64,000 nt of DNA from Anniella stebbinsi (Eukaryota; Chordata; Lepidosauria; Squamata; Anniellidae), in the NCBI GenBank assembly GCA_029215795.1, contig JARDYH010000002.1, forward strand, positions 61,791,001-61,855,000, given 5' to 3'. Positions 38,901 through 50,900 of this stretch are shown here, piece by piece; the stretch's first letter is position 1, and each line of letters begins with the position of its first letter. Both the position numbers and the translations under genes were made by a program. The notes under the pieces were generated by a model, which was not told the DNA's origin, ran no database searches, and was given only the letters and a program-made list of their open reading frames with translations.

Positions 38901-41900
38901 CCGCACATCTCCCTCGGAGGAGATGGGTTCGTTCTCAGATCAAATCCTCAGAATGGCTCAGGCATTAGGAGTCAAAACTCAACAGCCTGCAGAACACATC
39001 CATGACTCCATATTCAATGTGGTGTTCACAGAAACCTCTACCCCGGTGTCCATACCCTACCTACCTACCTTGTTGCAAGCAGTAAAGTGAACATGGCTAG
39101 CCCCCTCATCAACAGCACCAACTTCGAGGCATCTGGAATCAATGTACAGAGTGCAAAACAAGGATGCAGACTTCTTGTTTTCGCATCCCCAACCGAATTC
39201 CATAATTGTGGAATTGGCTCATTCCCGCTCTCAGAAATCTCATGCTTCTCCAGTCGACAAGGAAGGCTGGTGGCTCGATATTCTCAAGCGGAGGTTGACT
39301 AATTATCCATGTGACTAATTATCAAGTGTTAATGGCCCGTTATAAAATGTTCCTATGGGATAAAATAATATCACTTTGTGACCATCTTCCTGAGGACCAT
39401 AGAGAACTTTCCAGAGCTTTTCAGTCTGAAGCAACCCGCTTGGCCAAGCTCCAGATAAACTCCACTCGGCGTCAGACGGACTGTGATGCAAAATTTATGA
39501 TGGGGGCTATTGCACTGAGATGCTTTGCATGGCTCAGATCAGTGGGATTGACACCTGAGGCATGGTCTCGCATAGAAGACTTGCCCTTCAACAGCGAAGG
39601 TTTATTTAATATGAAGACTGATGAACAAATGGATAACGTGCCAAAAGCCAAGACAACTGCTAAAAAGATGGGTATTGGTTAACAGCACCATCAGCAGCCA
39701 TTCAAGAACCATCTATGGCCATGCCATCAACAGTCCTACTTTTAGCGCCCACACTTCGACAGACCATCTCAATACCAGCCTGGTCAGAACCAACAGAGAA
39801 AGTCAACGCCGTCTAACAGATTCAAGCAACCACGGAAGTCTGACAGTTTTTCCAAACATCGTGTTTGACTTCGAGTGCACACTGACAGAGGGAACATGTC
39901 ACCCACCCTTCTGGGAATGGCATACACATTTTCTCGATGCATGGGAGACAATAACATTGGACTCTTGGGTACTCTCCATCATCCAAGAGGGCTACAGGAT
40001 AAACTTCAAGACTCTATCCCCTGCTGGCATTGTGAAGACAACTACACCATCAAAACCCTTGCTGTGAGAAGTTCAAGCCCTCCTATGGAAAGGGGCTATC
40101 TGGCACGTACATGTGCTGCAAACTCAACAAGGTTTCTTCTCTCGATACTTCACAGAGCCCAAACGGGAGGGGAGTCTTCGACCTATTCTGGACCTTCAGG
40201 TGGTGAACAAGTTCATCAAACCCAAGAAGTTTAGGATGTCCACGTTCCAAATGATTCTCCCCCCTCTTGAGGAAGACTGCCTGGTTTGCATCAGATTTAA
40301 AAGATGCATATTTTCACATCGCTATCCATTCTTCCCACCGACGATTCCTTTGCTTTGCTGTTGGCCCTTCCACCTACGAATTCCAGGTACTCTTGTTCAG
40401 TTTGGCCACTACACCACGAGTATTTACCAAGTGAATAGTGGTGGTGTGTGCCTACCTCAGGACCCTCGGCGTCGAGGTATACCCATACCTCGATGATTGG
40501 TTGCTCATGGCCAATTCTGAGAAAGACCTGAGGTGCAATTTTGCTGTTGTACTCAACACGCTAAAGCAGCTCAGACTCTGTGTCAACAGAGAGAAATCTT
40601 CCTTGAATCATTGTATTTATAGGAGCATTGCTCGATGTGAACAGGGCAAGGGCCTTCCTCCCACATGAGAGGGTGATCAGGTTGGCCCAGAGTGTGGAAT
40701 TGCTCCAAAAAAAGTCAATCTACAGCATTCAAGATCCAACGACTGTTGGTACATATGGCATCTACCGTAGGTGTCATCGACTGGGCCTGCCTGCATATGA
40801 GACCTATCCAGTCCTGGTTTCTCCGAAACTTTGATATAAACAAAGGTGGCAGACATTACCACTTTTCCATTCCTGGTCAAATCGCTTAATCCCTGGGCTC
40901 TTGGGCCCATCTTCCATACCTGCTAGTGCAGTGGTTCTTAACCTTTTTGGTGTCACACCTCCTTTGTGAAAAATCTTATGACCCACACCTCCCATGTGTT
41001 AACAGCCCAAAATTTAGGCTTAGGCAGGAAGAGTTTGCATTTTTTAGTTCTGTCTCTGGACTAAAAAAGATTCATATTCAATGAAATGAACATAAACACA
41101 AGCAAAGAACAGTTTTGTGGAAATAAAACCTGTATTTAAAGAAAGTATTTCTAATAGATAGCTACATACATAAAAGAAGGATAATTTCAAAATAACTTCA
41201 ATGTGATCGCTGTTGCTGTTCATGCTCAGCAAGAGTAGTTATTCGAGGGACAATGTTAAACAATGCTAGGCGCATATCATCTCTGGCATCCAACCGATTT
41301 CTAGCTTTGGTTTTTATGCTGACAAGAGTTGAAAATCCAGATTCACACAGATAGGTGGTTGGAAATGGAATTAATGATGAAATAGCTTTCTTTGCCAGAA
41401 CAGGATATGCAGCCATTTGAGAGCACCAAAATTCATCAAGATTTTGATTGAAGAAATTTTGCTTGACCAAGGCTTTGCTCTGTAACTCAGTAAGGTCATC
41501 TTTTTGCATATCAGCATCATCCATAGAGTCCAAATTAAATGTGAAAGGATTTCGAACCCGCATGCCATTATTCAATTCGTTTTCAGTAAAATAATCATTA
41601 AAAGAGTCCATGAGATTATCCAGATGACTCAAAATATCGCATTGAATCCACTCTGAGACATCCTCTGTAAACTGCTCTCCAGGAAGAATATTTTCCAAAG
41701 TTGGAAAATTTGCGTAGTTGTGTTTCACCATACGTCTCTTCCAAAGTTCCAGTTTTTCACCATACGTCTCTTCCAAAGTTCCAGTTTTTGCTTGAAGGCA
41801 GCAACCTTCTCAGTCACATCCAAAACAGTGACTTGTGATCCTTGAAGTGAAATGCTGAGGTCATTCAAGTGTGAAAATATATCTGCGAGATAAGCCAAGG

Positions 41901-44900
41901 ACACAACGAAGCTTTGGCTTTCAAATTCTTCACACAATTTCTTTTCCTTTTCTTGAAGAAATGTGGCGATCTCAGTTCTTAATTCCATAACACAAGTGAA
42001 GACTCGGCCACGTGAAAGCCAACACACTTCTGTATGATACAGCAAAACTTCATGTTTGGCTCCAAGCTCTTGGCAAAGTATTTTAAACAGTCTGTAATTC
42101 AAAGCCCGAGACCTTATGAAGTTTACAACTTGAACAGCAATGGACATGGCTGATTTCAGTATTGGAGAAAGTGCATGACGATGTAGAAAACAGTGTATTA
42201 TCACAACTTTTGGGGCCTCTGCCTTCACCAAAGCTCCAAAGCCAGGTTTCTTCCCAGCATGGAAGGTGCACCATCAGTGCATAGGAAACCCAATTTTGTC
42301 TTCCAATCAAGTCCATTTCTTGAAAAAAAATTGTTCATTACTTGAAGCACATCAGCAGCTTTTGTGATAGCAAGCAGCGGTTCACAGAAAAGAAATTATT
42401 CTTTAATGCACGTATCACTGGTGTATCTCACAAAGACCAAGAGTTGGCTGCATTGAGCTGCATCAGTACTTTCATCCAATTGAAATCCAAAGGGCAGAGT
42501 CACTTTCTTGAGTTCCTCAATGAGTTGATAAAAAACACTGGCTGACATATCCCTAATTCTTGAATTTATTACATCATTTGACAGAGGTATTTCAGCAATA
42601 TTTTTCCTCTGCTCGTGCCCGAGAACAACTTCAACCATTTCAAGGGCACAAGGCTTGTTCAGACTTTCGCCAATTGCATGTGATTTCTTGTTCTTTGTGA
42701 TCATATATGACACTTTATAGGAGGCCTCAAGGAGTGAGTTTTTAGTAGTTCCAAAACCGAACTTATTGAGCGTACCCGATGAGTGGAATCGAGCTTTCTT
42801 TTGCTTCATCATTTCCAGCGTGTCTTCAGAATTCCTCGGGTGCATTTTTGCAAAATGTTCTTGCAGTTTGGCAGGCCTCATGTTATCGTTACAGAGAACT
42901 TTTGCACATAAAAAACACCGAGGTTTTTTGATTCCATCTTTGTCAAGAAAGCACGTGAAGCCAAATTTCAAGTAATCCTCACTGTACTTCCTTTTCTTTG
43001 ACATGACAATCTTTTTGCTAGTGCTGGGCCGAAACCTGCCTTCTATTTTCGGGAGCTTATTCTCTCCCTTCGAAAGAGGCATAGTTTTTTCTGCCTCTTT
43101 CGCAGGTGGTGGGAGAGAATTTCAGGAGAATTTTCTCCATGGGGAGGGGGAACTGGGTTTCTACATAAAAATATATAAAATAAAATCAAAATACTCTAAA
43201 TAAATAAATAAAAATATACCTGTTAAAATGTAGCTGACTGGAGGAGTCTTGTTTGTTTGTTTGTTTGTAAACCACCCCTCAGCACTTGGAAGATCCCAGC
43301 CACACAATCCAATCAAGTTTAGGGTGAAAAGGCCTACAACTCCCATGCTGGGAGTTGTAGGCCTTTTCTCCTGTGCTCCTAGGCCAGCAATTGGACACCA
43401 TGTGACCTCACCCTCTCCAAATAGCATTCAGATAGAACTCTTGGGCAGCTGCATTTTCAAGGGGTGCTTTTAAAAATATAAAAAAATTGAAAGAAGAAAG
43501 GAACAACTGCCTAAACTTCAAAAATTTTGTGGAAACCCTATCCCTTTCCCAAGGAGGAATTCTCTGAAAATTTTTCCTTTCCCCAGCCTTTTTCTCCAGA
43601 GTTTACATTTTCCTCCCACCCCCCATGAAATGCTGAAAAATGTAACAATCGAAACTTTCGGCCCGGCTCTACTTTTTACAATAAACCGGGAAAAAGTGAC
43701 TTAGAACAAAGCAGTCACCTTGAAAGATTGATTATTCTTCACGAATGCTAACACACGTGTAGCAGGTAACGATAACAACAATAACGCACGTGGTGTACAA
43801 ATGAGCTACGTTATAGCTCCCAAGATTAGTAGAAAGAAATAAGGTTGGGCCAACCGCCAAGCTGCGCTGCTATGTACTTGTAAAATAAACAATTTATAGT
43901 TGAGAGGCTACTCACCTCCCCTGGAGTCGTTCCAAACCTCCCCTGGGGAGGCGTACCCCACCAGTTAAGAACCCCTGTGCTAGTGGGTATGCCGTTCACA
44001 CAAATACCTCCGTCATGGGTCCTTACCACAGATGCATCGAAGGACGACTGGGGAGCACGCTGTGGACAACTACAGATCCCAGGCTGCTGGTCAACTCTGA
44101 AATCAGCATGCCATATCAATTACCTAGAGCTTGAAGCAGTAAGGAAGGCCCTCCTGTCATTTGAGCCACATCTGTGGACTACCATCACATCCAAGTGTTA
44201 ACAGACAATACAGCAGTCTTATGGCTCATCAACAAGCAGGGGGAAACTCAATCCACTGCACTGATCAACATCACCATTGACATATTCCACTGGGTGATTG
44301 TGAGGAGCATCCAACTCACTGCTCTACACATTGCAGGCATAGACAACACCCTGGCAGACTCTCTGAGCAGTAAATTTGAGATTTCGCACAAATGGCAACT
44401 GTCGACACAGATAGTAAGTCACTTTTTTTGTCGGTGGGGCACCCCAGATATCAATCTGTTTGCAACTGCGGAGAACAAGACATGCAGGTTGCACCTATCC
44501 AGAGCAGGGATAGGTCCATCATCGATGGGAGACACATTCGCTCTCCGTGGTATGGTGAACTGTTTTCCCTCCAATCCAGCTGCTAACCAAGGTAATGGCC
44601 AAGATATTATAGGAAGGGAGTAGTGCCATCCTGATCGTCCCTTGGTGACCGAGACAGAGTTGGTTCACCCCCCTTCGGCGATTAGCACAAGGAGAGTTTT
44701 ACTCATGCCATCTCTCGCAACTGGGGTTGAGTGCGTCACCCCAATCTACAGACCCTAAACCTCACGGCTTGGAGGATCCGCAACCCACCCGGCTAACAAC
44801 CCTCTCAAAGTGTATACCTGTTACCCAAAAATCAGAAGGATAATCCTGGGAGGGCAAGTGCCCGCAGTGCAGTTAAAAACCAATGTCCACACAACAGGTG

Positions 44901-47900
44901 AGAGTCCAACCAGCAAAGGTTTATTCTTTTTCTTTCTGCGCAAAAAGGGAGCAGCTAAAGAAGTGCTTCACCCCTGTCACCTATAGAGCAAACTTTTATA
45001 AACTTAATCACACAAAGAAATATACCATAAGTCTTCTGATTGGTTTTTACACTACACACGCATTACTCACGTACACAGCAAGGTAACAATTCACACCCTA
45101 CACAAATGCTAAATACCTCTAGGGGGCAGTCCCTCATTAGCATGTTGACTGTCCACCTAGGAGTGTGATTTTTTAGCATTATAATGAACTATGGTGGCTA
45201 CTTTCGGTCACTACTCTATATTCTGCCTCCCTTTTGTGGTATCTTGGTGGCTACTCCTACGGCCAGTGTTCTTTCTCACACAGATAAGTGTGGAGTTACC
45301 AGCACTCCTTATCTATCCGTTTTTTCTCCCTCATCATACTGACCACTGAATCGATCCTCGTAATTTTCGAGGTCCCATCCACCCTGTTCTTTTTTATACC
45401 TATCTTATTCTCAACTCATCTTTCTACCTCTAACCCCAAAATAAGAAACAACTCATCCCTGACACTAACTCTCATCAACTCTAACTAACTAAAAAACTGA
45501 CTACCGACATTCCAATTAAAAACAGTCCCCTCATGCTCTCCACCAGTCACCAGAACACCAACATTCCATTCACTCTCTCCCCCTCCCACTTTAACTCACT
45601 TACCATATTCACTCTATATAATTCACATTGACAACATTACCATATATACCAACCTGTGAAATACATTACATCACATGACCAGGCATCACACAACATAGGA
45701 AATTGCAGCTTGTTTTCTGCAGTTGGGGAGCCAGGGTAAGAGCAGGTTCCCCTTGATCTTCGTATGACTAGGATTACCATTGCGAATCCCATGGGTGCAA
45801 TTGCACCCACGGGGACATCCAATGGCATCCACAATTTTGCCACTCCCTGCTACCTTTCAAATATTAATTTAAAATAAAATAACTTGGAAAATGTTAGGGT
45901 GCTAATGGAGAAGAGTCAGTAATGCATGCTGCTCCTTTCCCTTTATGACTGAGCCTCCCCTTACTAATACCTTCTCAGAGAAAATTGAGTTTTTGGAGCC
46001 AAGATGCGAAGGAGATATATAAAATGACAAAGAGGTGGGTTATCTTGGCAATGCACCTTTTCAAGGTGCATGGTGGTTTTTTTAAAAAAAACTTTTGGGA
46101 TTTTTTTTTACATTTACGAACAGTGAAAAAAGGATACTTTCAATAATTCTGACTATTATGACTGATGTGGAACTTGAAAGCCAGTTTTTTTATTGTTTGG
46201 TAATTGTAAAGTCAGCTATACCCAGTGATGTGGGATTTCTTGAAAATGTTGAAATGGGAAATTCTTCAATGCAAATCAGGCGAATGTGCATAGTAGCATC
46301 ATTTGCATTTAAACATGTTCAGTTTGCATTGGAAAATAACTAGAGAGTGATTTAATTTAGCATGTTTACTAAATACAAGTAAAATAAAAACAAAGGTCAA
46401 AAGTACCTCATATTATTATTATTATTTTCTTCTTTATGGTCTCTGTGCATCACACCCATGGGCTTTTTCGCCTCCGCGCGAGCAAGGTTGGTAACTAATA
46501 TAGCTGAGGAACAACAATTTTTTAGGCAGGAACCCTCCCCCACCATCCACTGCACATGCGCCACTAGTTCCCACCTATTCCCCAGTTCCTTTTCAACCAC
46601 CTTGCGAGTCGCCTTATCAGGAACTTTCTCCATTTGGACTTCATTTTTTCCACTGCTGAGTGTTGTACATAGTTCTATTTTGTCTACTTTACTTCTATAT
46701 CTTTATAAAAATGCCTCAGGTATTTCACATGAAATATTTGATGGCGAAAAATTAATGCACAGTAAATGTGATTTAAATATTAAATTATGTAGACTTTTTT
46801 ATCGGAATACTTGTAAAAAAAATTAGAGACAACAGCATGCTCTTCTTCGTGGTCTCTGTTCTTCACACAAATGGGCTCTGCGCCTGCGCGGAGCAATCTC
46901 GGGAAAACATCTATAGCTAGAGGTGTTTTTAGGCAGGAACCCTTCCCCCACCGTCAACTGTGCATGTCCTAATGGTTCCCACCTCCCTCGGTCTCTCTTC
47001 GACCGCCATTCTGGCAGCATCGTGAGGGAAACTTCTGGCTAGTTTTTAGGATTGATATTCTTTCCTGAGGCGTTCTAAAAATTTCTATTATTTTCTTTTT
47101 AATTATCATTCTTTCTATCTTTCTCTTTTGCTTTTTATGTATTTGCGATCTTTAGATCGCCCGTCAGGGCGTATGGCCCTCTGGGCGCCATTTCAAAAAT
47201 GTACGCGCTGTGGCAGTAAATTGCCACCATCTGATGGACACAGTCTCTGTTTACTGTGTTTGGGAGAAGGACATATAGTTCAATCGTGTCCTCATTGTCA
47301 GGCTTTTTCGAAGTAGACAAGAAGACATTGTTCAGATAGATTAAAAGTGATTTTGTGGCATAAGGCCTTGGAGGCAGTTGGAGAGAAACTGTTTAATATG
47401 GATAACAATTCGGCCATATCACAGGCAGCGATTGCCATGTCAGAAATGGGCTTGGGCGGAGAAAAGTCACCTCCGCAACCCACTGACAGTCCTGAGGTAC
47501 CACTCACACCAGGATGAACAATTACTATACCGCTGACAAAAAAGCTAACAAAAAAAGCAAAAATGCCAAGGTTTGGACTATCGTCTACAAGAGAGCCCAA
47601 AAAGAAGAGGAAATTGTTGGGAAAAAAGATAAATACCTCAAAAGGGCTATTGAGTGGGACGGAGTCCTCTCGGCAAGGACAACCCCGAGATTCAGTTTCT
47701 ATACCGACCACCATCGAAAGATCTCTATCAACATTTGTTGATGCTGAGCCTTTGGAGCAGGGATCTTGACACTGACAAGATTCAGGAGACCGTCAGGTTC
47801 AGCCTGCTATGGTGCCAATACCACCAGTACCACCTCTGATGTTTTCACCAATTCGAAACATCCCAACTAGAATAGAGCCAAATCTTATTTCCTCTCTATC

Positions 47901-50900
47901 TGAAGGGAAAATTAGAGATCATTCTTCGATTCAACCTTCCTTCCCCTCTAGAACATCAGGTCTACAGGAGTATCGAGATTCTCCAGGCTCTATTTATTCG
48001 ACATCTACAACAAGGGGTTATGTACCAACGTATTATTGGTACAGAGAAAGATTTTGTTCACCTCGTAGGTGGGAAAAATGCTCTGAATGGGGATGACAAT
48101 ATTCTCCATGTCGTCATAGTGAACACGATAGACATTACTATATTGAGTAACATCCTCGCCAAACTAACATTAGGCAGGATGAACATAGTCAAGCTCAGTC
48201 CGCTACGGTATTGAGACCACAGCAAGAAACTTCTTTCTTGGTTCCAAATCCTTAGGCACGGCCACAACCACCACATCGAGAGTTATCGATACTGCCATTT
48301 GTTGAATTGATACCAACACAACCAGAAACTCAATCTGAAACGCCTGGATCAACAGGTACCAGTGTCCTCGGTACCAAAAGCAACAAACCCTGGCCCAAGA
48401 GAGCAGGTTGTGTTAGTGGAATCGGAAACACGTTCTACACCACAAGTCCCTCCGTCGGTTCAACCACCGGAATCTCCATCAGAGGCATATATGTCCGATT
48501 CTGTCTTCATCGTCTTGTCACCCTTCCATACCGTCTCCTGACGCTGCAGTGGCACAACCAGAGTCTATATCTCCTTCGGAAGACTTGGGACATTTTAATG
48601 ATCAAGTTCTTCAGATGGCACAATTATTGGGTCTTTCAACTCTCAACAGTCAGCCCCAGAGTTACAAGATCCAGTGATTGATGCCGTAACAACTGAACCT
48701 TTTCGACTTATAGCAATTCCTTTACTCCCAGCCTTAATGGCAGTAATTAAACAGTCCTGGAAGAGCCCTTCTTTTATACCATCAACTTCTAAAAGGTTAG
48801 AAGGTCTATATCGAGTTCAAGAAGAGGATACACATTTTCTTTTTCAGCACCCAGCACCTAATTTTATTGTTGTAGAGGCTGCATTGGGAAATTCAAAGTG
48901 ATAACATTCCTCACCTGTAGACAAGGAGGGCTTACGCGTAGATCTTTTTGGCAGACGCTTGTACTCTTCGGCTTCTCTTGGACTAAAGGTCTCTAACTAT
49001 CAAGCTGCTATGTCTGGCTATCAACTCCTATTATGGGAAAAAATGGGAAACTTCCGAGGACAGGAAGCAGTTAGCAAAGGTATTCCAAGCTGAGGCATTG
49101 AAACTTTCAAGGCAACAAATAAATACTAGTCGACATCAAGTCGACTAGTGATGCAAAAATTTTGGCGGGTTCTATTGCACTCTGTTGACATGCCTGGTTG
49201 CGATCAGTGGGACTTCCTCAAGATACCAGAGCGCAAGGATAGAGGTTTTACCCTTTGATGGACAGGGTTTGTTCAATTCAAAGATAGATGAGTCTCTTGA
49301 CACCATACAGAAGGTGTGGAATACCGCACGTCGTATGGGTTTTCCTCAGCAACAACAAAACCAATACTAACCAAAACAGCGACGTTGGTACCGTAATCAG
49401 CCTGGATATGGCCAGACCCACCAACAGTTTCCTGGTCCCAATAAACCAATACAGAGTTATTGGAAACCTTATCAGCCACCAAAATTCCAAGGCTCTTTTC
49501 GAAAGGATGAAGGTGCACCTAAGCGGCGTCTTTGACTCCCCTCAACTAATTCTGCCAACCCCTCACCACACTTTGGTTTTCGGGGAAAGACTAGCACGAT
49601 TTGCTCATGCTTGGGAGCAAATCACTTCAGACAATTGGGTCCTCTCAATCATTAAAAGAGGATACCGGATCGAGTTCGATACTCTTCCTTCTCTCGGTGC
49701 CGTGAAATTCACCCCCTTCTAGAAATAGATGTGTGAAGGTTTGGGGCCTCCACAGGCTTAGTTTAGTTTAGGCCTGAAGGCCTGGAAAGCCTCTGTTGGG
49801 AGGGGGGCATTCCTAAATTTCATTTTCCCCTAAAGGAATTAAGTTTCATTTCTCCAGTTTTAGATTACCAGATTAGTAGTTTCAGTTTCTGTTTTAGGAT
49901 ATATAAAGGGGTGGAGTTAACTGCACAGTGTGGGTGTAGGTGTGGTTGTTGGAGAAGAAAGAGCTGGAGAGAACTAGAGAGAGCCAGAGAGAGACCCTGG
50001 AAGAAAGACAAGGCCCAAAAAGAAACAGCCAGGAGAAGACTGGAAGGGACTCTAGGCTTAGGTGAAAGTGTAGTGAGGTTAAAGGATACTATGGTTTTGC
50101 ATATTTTCTTTGTAAATGCCTTTTGAAGTAACAGCTCTATTTGTATAAATACCTTATGTAATGTTGCCTTACTATATAAATAAAATAGTAAAGTGTTAAA
50201 ACCTTGTGGTTTGGAGAGTCATTTTCACCACACCTAAAGCCTAAACCCCATGTTACTGAGAGGGGAAGGTGAGAGGTAAAAACTTGGTTGCTGTTGTAAA
50301 GAAGGGCTTTTAAAGAGGCAAATATCTTTAAGGAGCTGATCAAGGGGTCCAAGTAAAATCAGAACCTTGACAAGGTGTGATACTGAAAAAGGGGGCAATC
50401 GAGTTTGTGAATCCCCTCCATCTTCAGAGGGGTTTTTTCTCAAGGTATTTCATGGCCCGAAGAGAGGAGGAGGTTTGAGACCGATCTTGGATCTACAAGA
50501 GCTGAACAATTATATCACTCCAAAGAAATTCAGAATGGTTTCCTTAGCTATGATCATGCCACTCCTGGCAAAGGGAAATTGGTTCACCTCCATCGATCTT
50601 CAGGATGCGTACTTCCATGTAGCAATTGCACCTCATCACCGCCGTTACCTTTGTTTTTTCATAGACTCAGTAGCTTATCAATTCCGAGTTCTACCTTTTG
50701 GACTCGCTACTGCACTGAGGGTATTCACCAAGTGTGCAGCAGTGGTGTGCGCATATCTACATCTACAGGGAGTACAGATTTACCCCTACATAGACGATTG
50801 GTTAATAGTGGTGTCAACGGAATGCGAACTCAGAAGATAGGTGGAGACCACTTGTGATCTTCTGAGCAACTTGGGTCTTTACATCAACAAACAAAAGTCC

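Larger units (their letters stand above)
40929..43977 (-). mobile_element. Complete hAT DNA transposon with perfect 8-bp target duplication
   Basis: 3,049 bp. Termini CAGTGGTTCTTAAC and (inverted) CAGGGGTTCTTAAC; flanked by TGCTAGTG at 40921-40928 and 43978-43985. It lies between the RT and RNase H parts of DIRS copy B, in the opposite orientation, so it jumped after the DIRS copy was in place. Contains one transposase pseudogene. Confidence 0.92.
36403..44818 (+). mobile_element. DIRS-type retrotransposon copy B, 3'-truncated and twice interrupted
   Basis: The left terminus (TTCTTCTTCATGGTCTCTG) is followed by gag, RT and RNase H regions in the same order as copy C. It breaks off at 44818, before the recombinase, internal complementary region and right terminus, where LTR-like sequence begins. 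It contains a LINE fragment (36831-37790) and a complete hAT element (40929-43977). Coding frames have several frameshifts. Confidence 0.82.
39890..44818 (+). pseudogene. DIRS copy B reverse transcriptase and RNase H, split by hAT
   Basis: [14 protein letters not shown] leads into [17 protein letters not shown] and, after frameshifts, [14 protein letters not shown] (the YxDD site). After the hAT insertion, RNase H resumes: [42 protein letters not shown] and [11 protein letters not shown]. Not translatable as one protein. Confidence 0.7.

Noticed and set aside
41198..43082. Domesticated hAT (ZBED5/FAM200-like) host gene
   Set aside because: The frame is broken by a stop, a frameshift and a 32-bp duplication, and the transposon ends and target duplication are intact, so it is an ordinary dead transposon.
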